Under the pieces are notes generated by a model. It saw nothing but the letters and a program-made list of their open reading frames with translations. It did no database searches and was not told the DNA's origin. A stretch of 64,000 bases of DNA from Mycolicibacterium sp. TY81 (GTDB lineage: Bacteria; Actinomycetota; Actinomycetes; Mycobacteriales; Mycobacteriaceae). The stretch covers positions 1,302,001-1,366,000 of the forward strand of contig NZ_AP023362.1 of NCBI RefSeq assembly GCF_018326285.1, written 5' to 3'. Shown piece after piece: positions 17,753 to 27,378 of this stretch. The position numbers and the translations under genes are program-made. Each line of letters begins with the position of its first letter. Position 1 is the first letter of the stretch.

Positions 17753-19667
17753 GACGGACCGAGCCGACGTCGCGCGCAAGGCCGTGCATCCCGTCGACGA
17801 AGTGTTGCCGATTCCCAAGCTCGCGGTGTACGGAATGCAGCACGTGCTGGCGTTCTATGCCGGCGCGGTGTTGGTTCCGATCATCGTCGCCGGCGCCCTG
17901 AAGCTGTCGCCCGAGCAGACGATCCACCTCATCAATGCCGATCTGTTCACGTGTGGCATTGCCACGATCATCCAGTCCGTCGGCTTCTGGAAAGTGGGCG
18001 TCAAACTCCCGTTGATCCAGGGGGTGACCTTCGCGGCGGTCAGCCCGATGATCGCGATCGGCACCGCCGGCGGCTTGTCAGGGGTTCCCGGTCTGCTGTC
18101 GGTGTACGGGTCGGTGATCGTCGCCGGACTCTTCACCTTCTTCATGGCGCCGTACTTCTCGAAGCTGCTGCGCTTCTTCCCGCCGGTCGTGACCGGATCG
18201 GTCATCACGATCATCGGCATCGCGCTCCTGCCCGTCGCGGCCAACGACATCGTCGGTGGCACGACCACCGAGGCGATGAAAACGGATGTGGCGCTGAAGG
18301 ATCTCGCGTATGCCGCGGGCACGCTGCTGATCATCATCGTGATGCAGCGCCTCTTCCGCGGGTTCCTCGCGACGATCGCCGTGCTGGCCGGGCTGGTCAT
18401 CGGCACTGCGGTCGCGGCGCTGCTCGGGGATGTCGATTTCAGTGCGGTAGGTACATCCCACTGGCTCGGCGTGACCACGCCGTTCTACTTCGGCTGGCCC
18501 ACATTCAGCGCCACCGCGATCATCTCGATGATCGTCGTCATGATCATCACCGCGGTGGAAACCACGGGTGATGTCTTCGCGACGGCCGAGATCGTGGGTA
18601 AACGCGTGGGCGCCAACGACATTGCCAGAGCACTGCGCGCCGACGGCATGGCGACCACGATCGGCGGCGTCCTCAACTCGTTCCCGTACACGTGCTTCGC
18701 GGAGAACGTCGGGCTCGTTCGCTTGACGCAGGTCAAGAGCCGCTGGGTGGTCGCCACCGCGGGGGTCATCATGATCGTGCTGGGCTATCTCCCCAAGGCC
18801 GCGGCCGTCGTGGCCGCGATCCCGCATTCGGTGCTCGGCGGGGCGTCGCTGGCGCTGTTCGCCACCGTGGCTGTGGTGGGCATCCAGACCCTGTCGAAGG
18901 TCGACTTCAATGACCACCGCAACGCGGTGATCGTCGGCACCGCACTCGGCCTGGGCATGCTCGTCACCGCCCAACCGCTGTTGAAGTTCAGTTTTCCCGC
19001 CTGGGCCCAGATCATCTGTGGCTCAGGGATCACGCTGGGCGCCCTTGCCGCGATCGTCCTGAACATCGTGTTCTTCCACATCGGGCCGAACCGCGGCCCG
19101 ATGGTTGCGGGCACGCCACGGACCGGCGAAGTCGGACTCGATGCCGTCAACAAGATGACGCAGGAGGAGTTCGTCAAGACGTTCTCGATCCTCTATCAGG
19201 GCCTCGCCTGGCCGGTCGAGCGCGCGTTCGCGCAACGTCCGTTCGCCGACACCCGCGCACTGCGTGGTGCCGTCCAGACCGCGCTGCTCGCCGCTACCCC
19301 CGCCGAGCAGATGGAGTTGATGCAGGCGTATCCGGACCTCGCCCAAACTCAGGAACACAACGTGTCGAAAGTCGATCTGGCCTACCTGGGTCTCGACGGT
19401 CTCACCGAGGAGGAGGCCGAGGAATTCAGCGAGTTGTCTGCGGCCTACGAAGCCAAATTCGGCTTCCCCCTCATCATCTGCCTTCGGGATCTGGAAAGGC
19501 GCGAACACATCCTGACCCTCGGCTGGCGGCGCCTGGACAATTCCCCGCAGGTCGAGCACATGGCGGCGCTCGGTGAGATCTCGCGGATCGCGGCGTGGCG
19601 ATTCGACGACCTGGTTGCCGACGCGAATCCCATCGCCTCCGCCCGACGCCTGCGAATCGCGCGATGA
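17742..19667 (+). CDS. NCS2 purine permease fused to a UraD-like domain
   Basis: A 641-residue fusion. Residues 1-460 are a nucleobase:cation symporter-2 (NAT/NCS2) transporter: many membrane segments, the [17 protein letters not shown] segment, and [12 protein letters not shown] as the substrate-contacting motif. Residues 485-635 match OHCU decarboxylase ([36 protein letters not shown]), but the catalytic His of HPDLA is Tyr530 (AYPDLA). GGAGG precedes ATG 17742. The transporter probably imports urate or xanthine; the cytoplasmic tail may be a scaffold or a ligand-binding relic. Confidence 0.9.
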   Translation: MPIETDRADVARKAVHPVDEVLPIPKLAVYGMQHVLAFYAGAVLVPIIVAGALKLSPEQTIHLINADLFTCGIATIIQSVGFWKVGVKLPLIQGVTFAAVSPMIAIGTAGGLSGVPGLLSVYGSVIVAGLFTFFMAPYFSKLLRFFPPVVTGSVITIIGIALLPVAANDIVGGTTTEAMKTDVALKDLAYAAGTLLIIIVMQRLFRGFLATIAVLAGLVIGTAVAALLGDVDFSAVGTSHWLGVTTPFYFGWPTFSATAIISMIVVMIITAVETTGDVFATAEIVGKRVGANDIARALRADGMATTIGGVLNSFPYTCFAENVGLVRLTQVKSRWVVATAGVIMIVLGYLPKAAAVVAAIPHSVLGGASLALFATVAVVGIQTLSKVDFNDHRNAVIVGTALGLGMLVTAQPLLKFSFPAWAQIICGSGITLGALAAIVLNIVFFHIGPNRGPMVAGTPRTGEVGLDAVNKMTQEEFVKTFSILYQGLAWPVERAFAQRPFADTRALRGAVQTALLAATPAEQMELMQAYPDLAQTQEHNVSKVDLAYLGLDGLTEEEAEEFSELSAAYEAKFGFPLIICLRDLERREHILTLGWRRLDNSPQVEHMAALGEISRIAAWRFDDLVADANPIASARRLRIAR

Positions 19668-19701
19668 CGACCGGCCGGCGGCACCGCGTAGTGGTGTGCG
19701 T

Positions 19702-22440
19702 ATGAGATTTGATGTCAACGGCACGACCGTCGAAGCCGATGCTCGCCCGGGGCAGTGCTTGCGAACCCTGCTCCGGGAGACCGGGAACCTCGACGTCAAG
19801 AGGGGATGCGACGCCGGCGACTGCGGAGCGTGTGCGGTCATCCTCGACGGCGTGCCGGTGCACTCCTGCATTTACCCCGCCGCCCGGGTGGGCGGCCGCG
19901 CGGTCACCACGGTTGCCGGGCTTGCCGACGGCGATGACCTCCATCCGGTGCAGCGTGCGTTCTGCGACAACTTCGCCTTCCAGTGCGGCTTCTGCACTGC
20001 CGGAATGATCGTCACCGCCGCCACCCTCGAGCCTGACGACCTCGGTGATCTCGACCGCCGGATGAAGGGCAACCTGTGTCGTTGCACCGGCTACCGCCCG
20101 ATTCGCGAGGCGATCCATGCGGCCGTCGCGGGCAGTGGCGACGGCGTGGCCGTTGCGGGTCCGGCCATCGGACAGTCACTGCGGCCGCCCGCCGGCCGAC
20201 GGATCGTCACCGGGTGCGAGCCCTTCACGTTCGACATCGACGTGCCCGGGCTGCTGCATCTCGCGGTGCTGCGGTCACCCCATGCGCACGCCCGGATCCT
20301 GGCGATCGATACCGCGGCCGCCGAGCAGGTGCCCGGGGTCGAACTGATCCTCACGCACCTCAATGTCGCGACGCCGCGCTTTTCCACTGCGCGCCACGAG
20401 ATCCGGACCGACGACCCGGACGACACCCTTGTGTTCGACCCGGTCGTCCGCTTCATCGGACAACGGGTCGCGGCGGTGGTCGCCGACACGCCCGCGGCCG
20501 CGCAGGACGCGGCACGCCGCATCGTGGTCGAGTACGAGCTGCTGCCCGGGGTGTTCGATCCGGAGGCCGCGAGGTCGGCGGGCGCGCCGCTGCTGCATCC
20601 GGACCGGACGCTCGAAGACGGCGTCGCCGACGCGTCGCGCAACGTGATCGCGGCGATGCATGAGGGTTTCGGCGGCGACATTGACGAGGCCCTGGCGGAC
20701 GCCGATGTGACGGTCGGCGGTACGTGGCGGACCGCGCGGGTAACGCACGCGCAGCTGGAGGCCCACGGCACCATCGGCTGGTTGGACGACGACGGCCGGC
20801 TCACCCTGCGCACCAGCTCACAGGTTCCGTTTCTGGTTCGCAAGGAACTGTGCCTCCTGCTCGGCCTGCCCGAGGACCGGCTGCGCGTATACACCGCGCG
20901 TGTCGGGGGCGGTTTCGGCGGCAAGCAGGAGATGTTCACCGAAGACCTCGTCGCGGTCGCCGTGTTGCGCACCGGGCGGCCGGTCGCGTACGAAATGTCG
21001 CGGACCGATGAGCTCACCGCAACCGCCCATCGCCATCCCATGCGTGTCGACGTCACCCTCGGCGCCCGCTCCGACGGCACGTTGACCGCAATGAAGCTGG
21101 CCGTGCTGAGCGACGGCGGCGCCTACGGAAACCACTCGCCGGGCGTCATGTTCCACGGCTGCGCGGAGTCGATTTCGGTCTATCGATGCCCCGTCAAGCG
21201 GGTCGACGCCGAGGCCGTCTACACCAACAACCCGCCGTCGGGCGCGTTCCGCGGGTACGGGCTCGGCCAGGTGATCTTCGCCATCGAGAGCGCACTCGAT
21301 GAGCTGGCGCTGCAACTGGGTATCGACCCGTTCACCATTCGTCGCACCAACATGGTGCGCGACGGCGACGACTTGTTGATCGCCCATCCCGAACCCGAAC
21401 CGGACCTGATCTACGGCAGCTACGGCCTTGACCAGTGCCTCGACCTGGTCGAGCGGGCCCTGGCCGGTGCCGACGGCGAGAGCGCCCCGACGGGAGCTCA
21501 ATGGCGGACAGGTGAGGGCATCGCATTGTCGGCGATCGCCACCATGGCTCCGCGAGGCCATTTCTCCTCGGTCAACGTTCGGCTCACCCCGAGCGGGTGC
21601 TATGAGGTGGGCATCGGGACCGTGGAGTTCGGCAACGGAACCACGACGGTGCACACTCAGATCGCCGCTACCGCGCTCGCCACCACACCGGAGCGGATCA
21701 CGCTGCGCAACGGCGATACCGATGCCGCCGACTACGACACGGGAGCCTTCGCCTCGGCGGGGACCACGGTCGCGGGCAAGGCGTTGTACGCCGCGGCGTC
21801 GAGCATGCGCGAGCTGATTCTGGAGACGGTCCTTCAGCTGACCGGCGAAGTCGGCGCGCTGAGTGAACACGGCGTCGAGACCGCCACCGGGTTGGTGCCC
21901 TTCGCCGACGTCATCGCCGCTACGCCGGCGCAGCATCGGGTGGGCGACGGCATCCAGACGACCGGAGCCGAAACGGGTGAACTGCGTTCGATCGCGTTCA
22001 ACGTGCAGGGATTTCGGGTCGCGGTCAATACCGAGACCGGGACGGTCAAGATTCTGCAGTCGGTGCACGCCGCCGACGCGGGCACCGTCGTCAATCCGGC
22101 GCAGTGCCGGGGGCAGGTTGAAGGCGGAGTCGCCCAGGGCATCGGGTCGGCGCTCTACGAAGAGATCGTGATCGACGAATCGGGCCGGGTATCGACGCCC
22201 ACATTCCGCCTGTACCGGGTGCCCCAGATGGCCGACATTCCGGCGACGACAGCGTTGTTCGCCGAGACCGCCGACAACCTCGGTCCGTACGGCGCGAAAT
22301 CGATGAGCGAATCCCCGTACAACCCGGTGGCGCCCGCTCTGGCCAACGCGATCCGCCGCGCCCTCGGTGTGCGTCCATACGAACTCCCCATGTCGAGGGA
22401 CCGGGTCTGGCGGCTGGCGCAGGAAGGAAAACCACAATGA
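19702..22440 (+). CDS. Xanthine dehydrogenase, fused 2Fe-2S and molybdopterin subunits
   Basis: A 912-residue subunit. A plant-type 2Fe-2S centre is formed by C36, C41, C44, C56 and a second by C95, C98, C126, C128 ([18 protein letters not shown]). The molybdopterin part follows ([28 protein letters not shown]), with the likely catalytic Glu870 in [12 protein letters not shown]. It oxidises hypoxanthine and xanthine to urate together with the separate FAD subunit. The start ATG 19702 has only a weak ribosome site. Its stop overlaps the next start as ATGA. Confidence 0.9.
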   Translation: MRFDVNGTTVEADARPGQCLRTLLRETGNLDVKRGCDAGDCGACAVILDGVPVHSCIYPAARVGGRAVTTVAGLADGDDLHPVQRAFCDNFAFQCGFCTAGMIVTAATLEPDDLGDLDRRMKGNLCRCTGYRPIREAIHAAVAGSGDGVAVAGPAIGQSLRPPAGRRIVTGCEPFTFDIDVPGLLHLAVLRSPHAHARILAIDTAAAEQVPGVELILTHLNVATPRFSTARHEIRTDDPDDTLVFDPVVRFIGQRVAAVVADTPAAAQDAARRIVVEYELLPGVFDPEAARSAGAPLLHPDRTLEDGVADASRNVIAAMHEGFGGDIDEALADADVTVGGTWRTARVTHAQLEAHGTIGWLDDDGRLTLRTSSQVPFLVRKELCLLLGLPEDRLRVYTARVGGGFGGKQEMFTEDLVAVAVLRTGRPVAYEMSRTDELTATAHRHPMRVDVTLGARSDGTLTAMKLAVLSDGGAYGNHSPGVMFHGCAESISVYRCPVKRVDAEAVYTNNPPSGAFRGYGLGQVIFAIESALDELALQLGIDPFTIRRTNMVRDGDDLLIAHPEPEPDLIYGSYGLDQCLDLVERALAGADGESAPTGAQWRTGEGIALSAIATMAPRGHFSSVNVRLTPSGCYEVGIGTVEFGNGTTTVHTQIAATALATTPERITLRNGDTDAADYDTGAFASAGTTVAGKALYAAASSMRELILETVLQLTGEVGALSEHGVETATGLVPFADVIAATPAQHRVGDGIQTTGAETGELRSIAFNVQGFRVAVNTETGTVKILQSVHAADAGTVVNPAQCRGQVEGGVAQGIGSALYEEIVIDESGRVSTPTFRLYRVPQMADIPATTALFAETADNLGPYGAKSMSESPYNPVAPALANAIRRALGVRPYELPMSRDRVWRLAQEGKPQ

Positions 22441-22919
22441 ACGCTTTCACGGGTACCGATCCGAAGTGGCTCGGCGTCGCGATCGATCTGGCAACGGCCA
22501 ATGTCGAAGCCGGCGGCGGGCCGTTCGGTGCGGTGGTTGTCGGCGCCGGTGAGCTGGTCTCCACTGGGCAGAACCGGGTGACGCAGAACCTTGATCCGAC
22601 CGCACACGCCGAGGTCATGGCGATCCGGGCCGCTTGCGAGCGGGTCGGGAACTTCAGCCTTGCGGGGCACACGCTCTACTCGTCGTGCGAACCCTGCCCG
22701 CTGTGTCTGTCCGCGGCTTTGTGGGCCAGGGTCGATCGGATCGTGTTCGCGGCGGACCGCCACGACGCGGCCGTCGGCGGATTCGATGACCGGGCTTTCT
22801 ACGAGTTGTTCGACAAGCCTCGGGCGCATTGGGAAGTCCCCGTCCAGCAGCACCGTTTGGACCGGTCGTTCCTGCCGTTCGAGACGTGGATCGGCAACAG
22901 CGCCCGGGTTCAGTACTGA
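22437..22919 (+). CDS. Nucleoside/guanine deaminase (CDA fold)
   Basis: A 160-residue zinc deaminase of the cytidine-deaminase fold. Zinc ligands are in [12 protein letters not shown] (His and catalytic Glu) and [12 protein letters not shown] (two Cys). Length and motifs fit the Bacillus GuaD type guanine deaminase, which makes xanthine from guanine and so would feed xanthine dehydrogenase. It is coupled to the upstream Xdh gene by a 4-bp overlap. tRNA-adenosine deaminase is a less likely reading in this context. Confidence 0.88.
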   Translation: MNAFTGTDPKWLGVAIDLATANVEAGGGPFGAVVVGAGELVSTGQNRVTQNLDPTAHAEVMAIRAACERVGNFSLAGHTLYSSCEPCPLCLSAALWARVDRIVFAADRHDAAVGGFDDRAFYELFDKPRAHWEVPVQQHRLDRSFLPFETWIGNSARVQY

Positions 22920-22921
22920 TC

Positions 22922-24061
22922 ATGGACGTCATCGAGGACCTGGTGGCCCGCGCCCGGCTCGGTGAGTCGGTGGCACTGTGCACGGTGGTCGCGGCCAGCG
23001 GATCCACGCCGCGCGGGCCGGGTACGTCGATGCTCGTGACGGGCGACGGCTGCGTTGTCGGCTCCATCAGCGGTGGTTGCGTAGAGAGCGCGGTGTACGA
23101 GCTGGCGCTTGAGGTGCTGGCCTCGGGCGAGCCGAGGCTCGTCAGCTACGGCGCCGGTGACGAGTCGGTGTTCGCCGTCGGTCTGTTGTGCGGCGGAACC
23201 ATCGATGTGTTCGTCGAGCGCGTCGGCCCGTCGAACGTCACCGAATTCGAGTTCGCGGTGAAAGTCGTCGATCGCGGGCAGACCGCTGTTCTGGCCACGC
23301 TCATCAGCTCTACGGTGCCGGCTCCGCTCCGTAGCGGCGCCCACCTGGTGGTCGCCGACCGGTCGGTGAAGGGCAGCCTCGGCGTCGGCGCGCTGGACGA
23401 CGCCGTCGTCCGCGCCGCGGACTCGTTGACCACCAGCTGGACGCTGAGCGGCCCCGACGACGACGTCGTCTTCGCGCGCGTGCTGACGCCCAAACCGCGG
23501 ATGATCGTCTTCGGCGCGACCGACTTCGTCGCCGCTGTCGCGCATGCGGCGGCATTCACCGGCTACCGCGTGACGGTGTGCGATGCGCGAGCGGTGTTCG
23601 CCACGAAAGACCGGTTCCCGATGGCTGACGAGGTTGTCGTGGACTGGCCCGATCGCTACCTCAGGCAGCAGGTCGATGCCGGGCTGATCGATGCCCGCAC
23701 CGCGATCTGCGTTCTGACGCACGACGACCGCTTCGACGTGCCGCTACTCGAGGTCGCCCTGGCGTTGCCCGAGATCGGATTCGTCGGCGCCATGGGCTCG
23801 CGCAGAACCCATGACGAACGGGTGGCACGGCTGCGCGAGCGGGGGATCGACGACAGTCAATTGGCCCGGCTGTCTTCTCCGATCGGACTGGATCTGGGCG
23901 GCCGAACGCCCGAGGAGATCGCGATCGCGATCATGGCGGAGATCATCAGCCGGCGGGAAGGTGGAACAGGTCTACCGCTGCGGGACCTCGACGGCGATGT
24001 TCATCAGCGGGCCGGTGTGTCCGTATCTTCACCCGTCGCCAGATCCTCGCAGGGAACATGA
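22922..24061 (+). CDS. xdhC: XdhC/CoxI family Mo-cofactor maturation protein
   Basis: A 379-residue protein with XdhC/CoxI N-terminal domain (VAASGSTPRGPGTSMLV, SGGCVESAVYE) and a Rossmann-like C-terminal XdhC_C domain (FVGAMGSRRTHDERVARLRERG). XdhC binds molybdenum cofactor, helps its sulfuration and inserts it into xanthine dehydrogenase. ATG is two bases after the guanine-deaminase stop. The last residues extend past the family core and overlap the convergent MocA-like gene by 58 bp. Confidence 0.92.
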   Translation: MDVIEDLVARARLGESVALCTVVAASGSTPRGPGTSMLVTGDGCVVGSISGGCVESAVYELALEVLASGEPRLVSYGAGDESVFAVGLLCGGTIDVFVERVGPSNVTEFEFAVKVVDRGQTAVLATLISSTVPAPLRSGAHLVVADRSVKGSLGVGALDDAVVRAADSLTTSWTLSGPDDDVVFARVLTPKPRMIVFGATDFVAAVAHAAAFTGYRVTVCDARAVFATKDRFPMADEVVVDWPDRYLRQQVDAGLIDARTAICVLTHDDRFDVPLLEVALALPEIGFVGAMGSRRTHDERVARLRERGIDDSQLARLSSPIGLDLGGRTPEEIAIAIMAEIISRREGGTGLPLRDLDGDVHQRAGVSVSSPVARSSQGT

Positions 24062-24555
24062 AGCACGCCAACGCCGTTCAGGTATTCCTGTGCGCCGCGG
24101 TCGCCGCGAGCACTCGCACTGACCAGGTCCCAGTGACTGCGGCCGATGACGACGGGATGCCCAGGCGTGCCGGAGTAGGTCGCCCTGGCGAGCCGGTCCC
24201 GATCCGCAAGAGCACACAGGCGCGCGACGACGCCGGGCCCGACATCCGGCAGATCCACGAGATGAATCAGCGCGGCCTCACCGTCGATCGTCGTGAGTCC
24301 TGCCCGCAACGATGCCGCGATGCCTTCCTCCCAATCCGTCGCCACGATGGTCGACGCCGTGTCGGGCACGAGCGCCGCGGCGCGTTCGTATTCGGCGCCG
24401 AGAACGACGGCAACAGAGGCGCAGCCCCCCGAGAACAACACGTCGACGGCGCGCTCAATTGCGCCGGGCACCAAGGCTTTCGGCATGCCGAACCGACGGC
24501 CCGCGCCCGCGGCCAACAACAGCCCGGCGACCCGGGGTTGATCAGGCGGCCTCAC
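24004..24555 (-). CDS. MocA-like nucleotidyltransferase for Mo cofactor
   Basis: About 183 residues of the NTP-transferase fold. The nucleotide-binding signature is VAGLLLAAGAGRRFGMPKALV, followed by DLPDVGPGVVARL with the metal-binding Asp and GTPGHPVVIGRSHW. MocA-type enzymes add CMP (or GMP) to molybdopterin. Its place beside xdhC supports a role in cofactor supply to xanthine dehydrogenase. Start is uncertain: GTG 24555 was chosen; GTG 24603 would add 16 residues and run into the divergent promoter. Confidence 0.82.
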   Translation of the reverse strand: MRPPDQPRVAGLLLAAGAGRRFGMPKALVPGAIERAVDVLFSGGCASVAVVLGAEYERAAALVPDTASTIVATDWEEGIAASLRAGLTTIDGEAALIHLVDLPDVGPGVVARLCALADRDRLARATYSGTPGHPVVIGRSHWDLVSASARGDRGAQEYLNGVGVLHVPCEDLATGEDTDTPAR

Positions 24556-24620
24556 CGTGCGGACGATACCGGCCCGGGCGTAGCCATCCGCCCCGAAAAC
24601 CACCGATGAGGAGTATGCAC

Positions 24621-25199
24621 ATGGAACTCGTCCCGAGGCTGCTCGACGTGATCGAGTCCGACATCGTGCCGCTGACCGCGCAGGGCGTTTCCGCGGGCAA
24701 CAAGGTCTTCGGGGCCGCGCTGCTGCGTAAATCGGATCTGTCGTTGGTGCTGGCGGGGACCAACGCGGAAACGCGCAACCCGCTTTTTCACGGCGAGATC
24801 AACACGCTCAACCAGTTCTACGAGATCGCAGACCGCCCGGCGACGCGTGACCTGCTGTTCCTGAGCACGCACGAGCCCTGCACCCTGTGCATGTCGGCGA
24901 TCACCTGGGCCGGTTTCGACAACTACTACTACCTGTTCAGTCACGAGGATTCGCGCGACAGCTTCGCGATTCCGCATGATCTGCGAATCCTCAAAGAACT
25001 GTTCGGTCTGGACCCGGGCGGCTATCGACGGACCAACGCGTTCTGGACAGCGCACGGGATTTGTGAACTTGCCGATGCGCAGCCCGAACCGCGCCGCGGT
25101 GACCTGCACGATCGCATCGCGCGGATTGCCCGGCGGTATCAAGAGCTTTCGCAGCGGTATCAGGAGTTGAAGCCAGGCGGCGACATTCCGCTGAGTTGA
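24621..25199 (+). CDS. Deaminase-like protein with HGE zinc motif
   Basis: A 192-residue CDA-fold protein. The zinc site is [10 protein letters not shown] (family norm HAE) and [18 protein letters not shown] long C-terminal helix with repeated RYQEL heptads follows. GAGGAG lies 7 bp before ATG 24621. It differs clearly from the guanine deaminase 2 kb upstream, so it is a second deaminase in the purine cluster, substrate unknown (perhaps a pyrimidine or modified purine). It is the last gene before the core mshC. Confidence 0.75.
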   Translation: MELVPRLLDVIESDIVPLTAQGVSAGNKVFGAALLRKSDLSLVLAGTNAETRNPLFHGEINTLNQFYEIADRPATRDLLFLSTHEPCTLCMSAITWAGFDNYYYLFSHEDSRDSFAIPHDLRILKELFGLDPGGYRRTNAFWTAHGICELADAQPEPRRGDLHDRIARIARRYQELSQRYQELKPGGDIPLS

Positions 25200-25219
25200 C
25201 GACGGCTAAAGTCGATGTC

Positions 25220-26470
25220 ATGCGAGCGTGGCTGGCGCCCAGCGTCCCGAACCTGCCGGGCCGGCCGAAACAGGCCGGCCCCGAACTGCGGCTCTACGAC
25301 ACCGCCGACCGTCAGGTCCGGCCGGTCTCGGCCGGTCCGAAGGCCACCATGTACGTCTGTGGCATCACGCCGTACGACGCCACGCACCTGGGTCACGCCG
25401 CCACCTATCTGACGTTCGACCTGGTGCACCGGTACTGGCTCGACGCCGGGCGCGACGTCCACTACGTGCAGAACGTCACCGACGTCGACGACCCGCTGTT
25501 CGAGCGGGCCGCGCGCGACGGCATCGACTGGCGCGACCTCGGCGACCGCGAGACCGAGCTCTTCCGGCAGGACATGGCGGCGCTGCGGGTGCTCCCGCCG
25601 CACGACTACGTCGGCGCCATCGAGTCCGTCGCCGAGGTCGTCGAGCTCGTCGAGAAGCTGCTGGCGTCCGGCGCGGCGTACGTCATCGACGACGCTCAGT
25701 ACCCCGATGTCTACTTCCGGGCCGACGCCACCACCCAGTTCGGCTACGAGTCGGGCTACGACCGCGACACCATGCTGGCGCTGTTCGGCGAGCGCGGCGG
25801 CGACCCCGACCGCGCCGGCAAGGCCAGCCAGCTGGACGCGCTGCTGTGGCGGGTGCAGCGCCCGGGCGAGCCGAGTTGGCCGTCGCCGTTCGGCGCGGGC
25901 CGGCCGGGCTGGCACATCGAGTGCGCCGCGATCGCGCTGAACCGCCTCGGTGCGGGTTTCGACATCCAGGGCGGCGGCAGCGACCTGACCTTCCCGCACC
26001 ACGAGTTCTCTGCCGCCCACGCCGAATCAGTAACGGGGGAGCGGCGTTTCGCCCGCCACTACGTGCACGGCGGCATGATCGGCTGGGACGGCCACAAGAT
26101 GAGCAAGAGCCGCGGCAACCTGGTGCTGGTGTCGCAGCTGCGCGCCGACGGCGTCGACCCGGGTGCCATCCGGCTCGGTCTGATGGCCGGGCACTACCGC
26201 GCCGACCGCTTCTGGAGCCCCGAGGTCCTCAGCACCGCGCAGGTGCGGCTGCAGCGCTGGCGGGCGGCCACCGCCCTGCCCGCCGGGCCGGATGCGACGG
26301 ATCTGCTCGCCCGGGTGCGCCGGTACCTGGCCGACGATCTCGATACCCCGAAAGTCCTTGCCGCCCTTGATGGCTGGTCGACGGACGCCCTCGAATACGG
26401 CGGGCACGACGCCGCCGCGCCGCGATTGGTGGCCGACACCGTCGACGCGCTGCTCGGGGTGACCCTCTAG
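25220..26470 (+). CDS. mshC: Mycothiol cysteine ligase MshC
   Basis: A 416-residue class I tRNA-synthetase-like enzyme that ligates cysteine to GlcN-inositol with ATP in mycothiol synthesis. The HIGH-type motif is THLGHA, the KMSKS motif is HKMSKSRG, and zinc/Cys-binding residues lie in [10 protein letters not shown] and HIECAAIA plus [15 protein letters not shown] 25220 gives MRAWLAP, like known MshC starts. Its presence marks the organism as an actinobacterium. Confidence 0.97.
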   Translation: MRAWLAPSVPNLPGRPKQAGPELRLYDTADRQVRPVSAGPKATMYVCGITPYDATHLGHAATYLTFDLVHRYWLDAGRDVHYVQNVTDVDDPLFERAARDGIDWRDLGDRETELFRQDMAALRVLPPHDYVGAIESVAEVVELVEKLLASGAAYVIDDAQYPDVYFRADATTQFGYESGYDRDTMLALFGERGGDPDRAGKASQLDALLWRVQRPGEPSWPSPFGAGRPGWHIECAAIALNRLGAGFDIQGGGSDLTFPHHEFSAAHAESVTGERRFARHYVHGGMIGWDGHKMSKSRGNLVLVSQLRADGVDPGAIRLGLMAGHYRADRFWSPEVLSTAQVRLQRWRAATALPAGPDATDLLARVRRYLADDLDTPKVLAALDGWSTDALEYGGHDAAAPRLVADTVDALLGVTL

Positions 26471-26500
26471 TCACTTCGTCGTGAGGGTACGTTTCGGACC

Positions 26501-27376
26501 ATGTCTTCTGTGTACGGAAAAGTCGTCTTCATCACCGGTGGTGCTGCGGGGGTCGGGGCCGAGGTGGCCCGCCGGTTGCACCGCAAGGGCGCCAAGCTGG
26601 TGCTGACCGATGTCGACGCGACGGCGCTGGACGCCACGGCCGCCACGCTCGGTGACGATGTCCTGACCGTGGTCGCCGACGTCCGCGACCTGTCCTCGAT
26701 GCAGGCCGCCGCCGACGCGGCCGTCGAGCGCTTCGGCGGTATCGACGTGGTGATGGCGAACGCCGGCATCGCTACCTACGGCTCGGTGCTGCAGGTCGAC
26801 CCCGAGGCCTTCAAACGGCTGCTCGACATCAACGTGCTCGGGGTGTTCCACACCGTGCGCGCCACGCTGCCGTCGGTCATCGATCGCCGCGGCTACGTCC
26901 TGATCGTGTCGTCGCTGGCCGCCTACACCGCCGCTCCCGGCCTGGCGCCGTACAACGCCTCCAAGGCCGCCGTCGAGCACTTCGCCAACGCGCTGCGCCT
27001 GGAGGTCGGGTACCGCGGCGTCGACGTCGGCTCGGCGCACATGTCCTGGATCGACACCGCCATGGTGCGCGACACCAAGTCCGACCTGTCGACGTTCGCC
27101 GAGATGCTGACCAAGCTGCCGTGGCCCATCAGCAAGACGACGTCGGTCGACAAGTGCGGCGAGGCATTCGTCGCCGGCATCGAGGGCCGCAAGACGCGGG
27201 TGAACTGCCCCGGCTGGGTCGGCGCGCTGCGCTGGCTGCGGCCACTGCTGGCGACGCGCATCGGCGAGGTGCCAGTGGCCAAGTTCGTGCCCGACCTGCT
27301 GCCCCGCATGGACGCCGAGGTCGCCGCCCTGGGCCGCTCGTCCAGCGCGCACACCGAGCAGCTCGACAAGCACTGA
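26501..27376 (+). CDS. Short-chain dehydrogenase/reductase (Rv2129c-like)
   Basis: A 291-residue classical SDR. The cofactor loop is ITGGAAGVGAEVARRL, NAGIATYGS is the NAG motif, and the catalytic Ser/Tyr/Lys set is in VSSLAAYTAAPGLAPYNASKAAVEHF (Tyr and Lys in YNASK). A Asp after beta-2 (LVLTDVDATAL) favours NAD(H). Substrate unknown. It follows mshC by 30 bp as in M. tuberculosis and precedes a lipoprotein gene by 2 bp. Confidence 0.93.
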   Translation: MSSVYGKVVFITGGAAGVGAEVARRLHRKGAKLVLTDVDATALDATAATLGDDVLTVVADVRDLSSMQAAADAAVERFGGIDVVMANAGIATYGSVLQVDPEAFKRLLDINVLGVFHTVRATLPSVIDRRGYVLIVSSLAAYTAAPGLAPYNASKAAVEHFANALRLEVGYRGVDVGSAHMSWIDTAMVRDTKSDLSTFAEMLTKLPWPISKTTSVDKCGEAFVAGIEGRKTRVNCPGWVGALRWLRPLLATRIGEVPVAKFVPDLLPRMDAEVAALGRSSSAHTEQLDKH

Positions 27377-27378
27377 CC

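Noticed and set aside
27121..27378. N-terminal extension of the DUF1254 lipoprotein frame
   Set aside because: It overlaps the SDR gene; the signal peptide with lipobox begins at ATG 27379.
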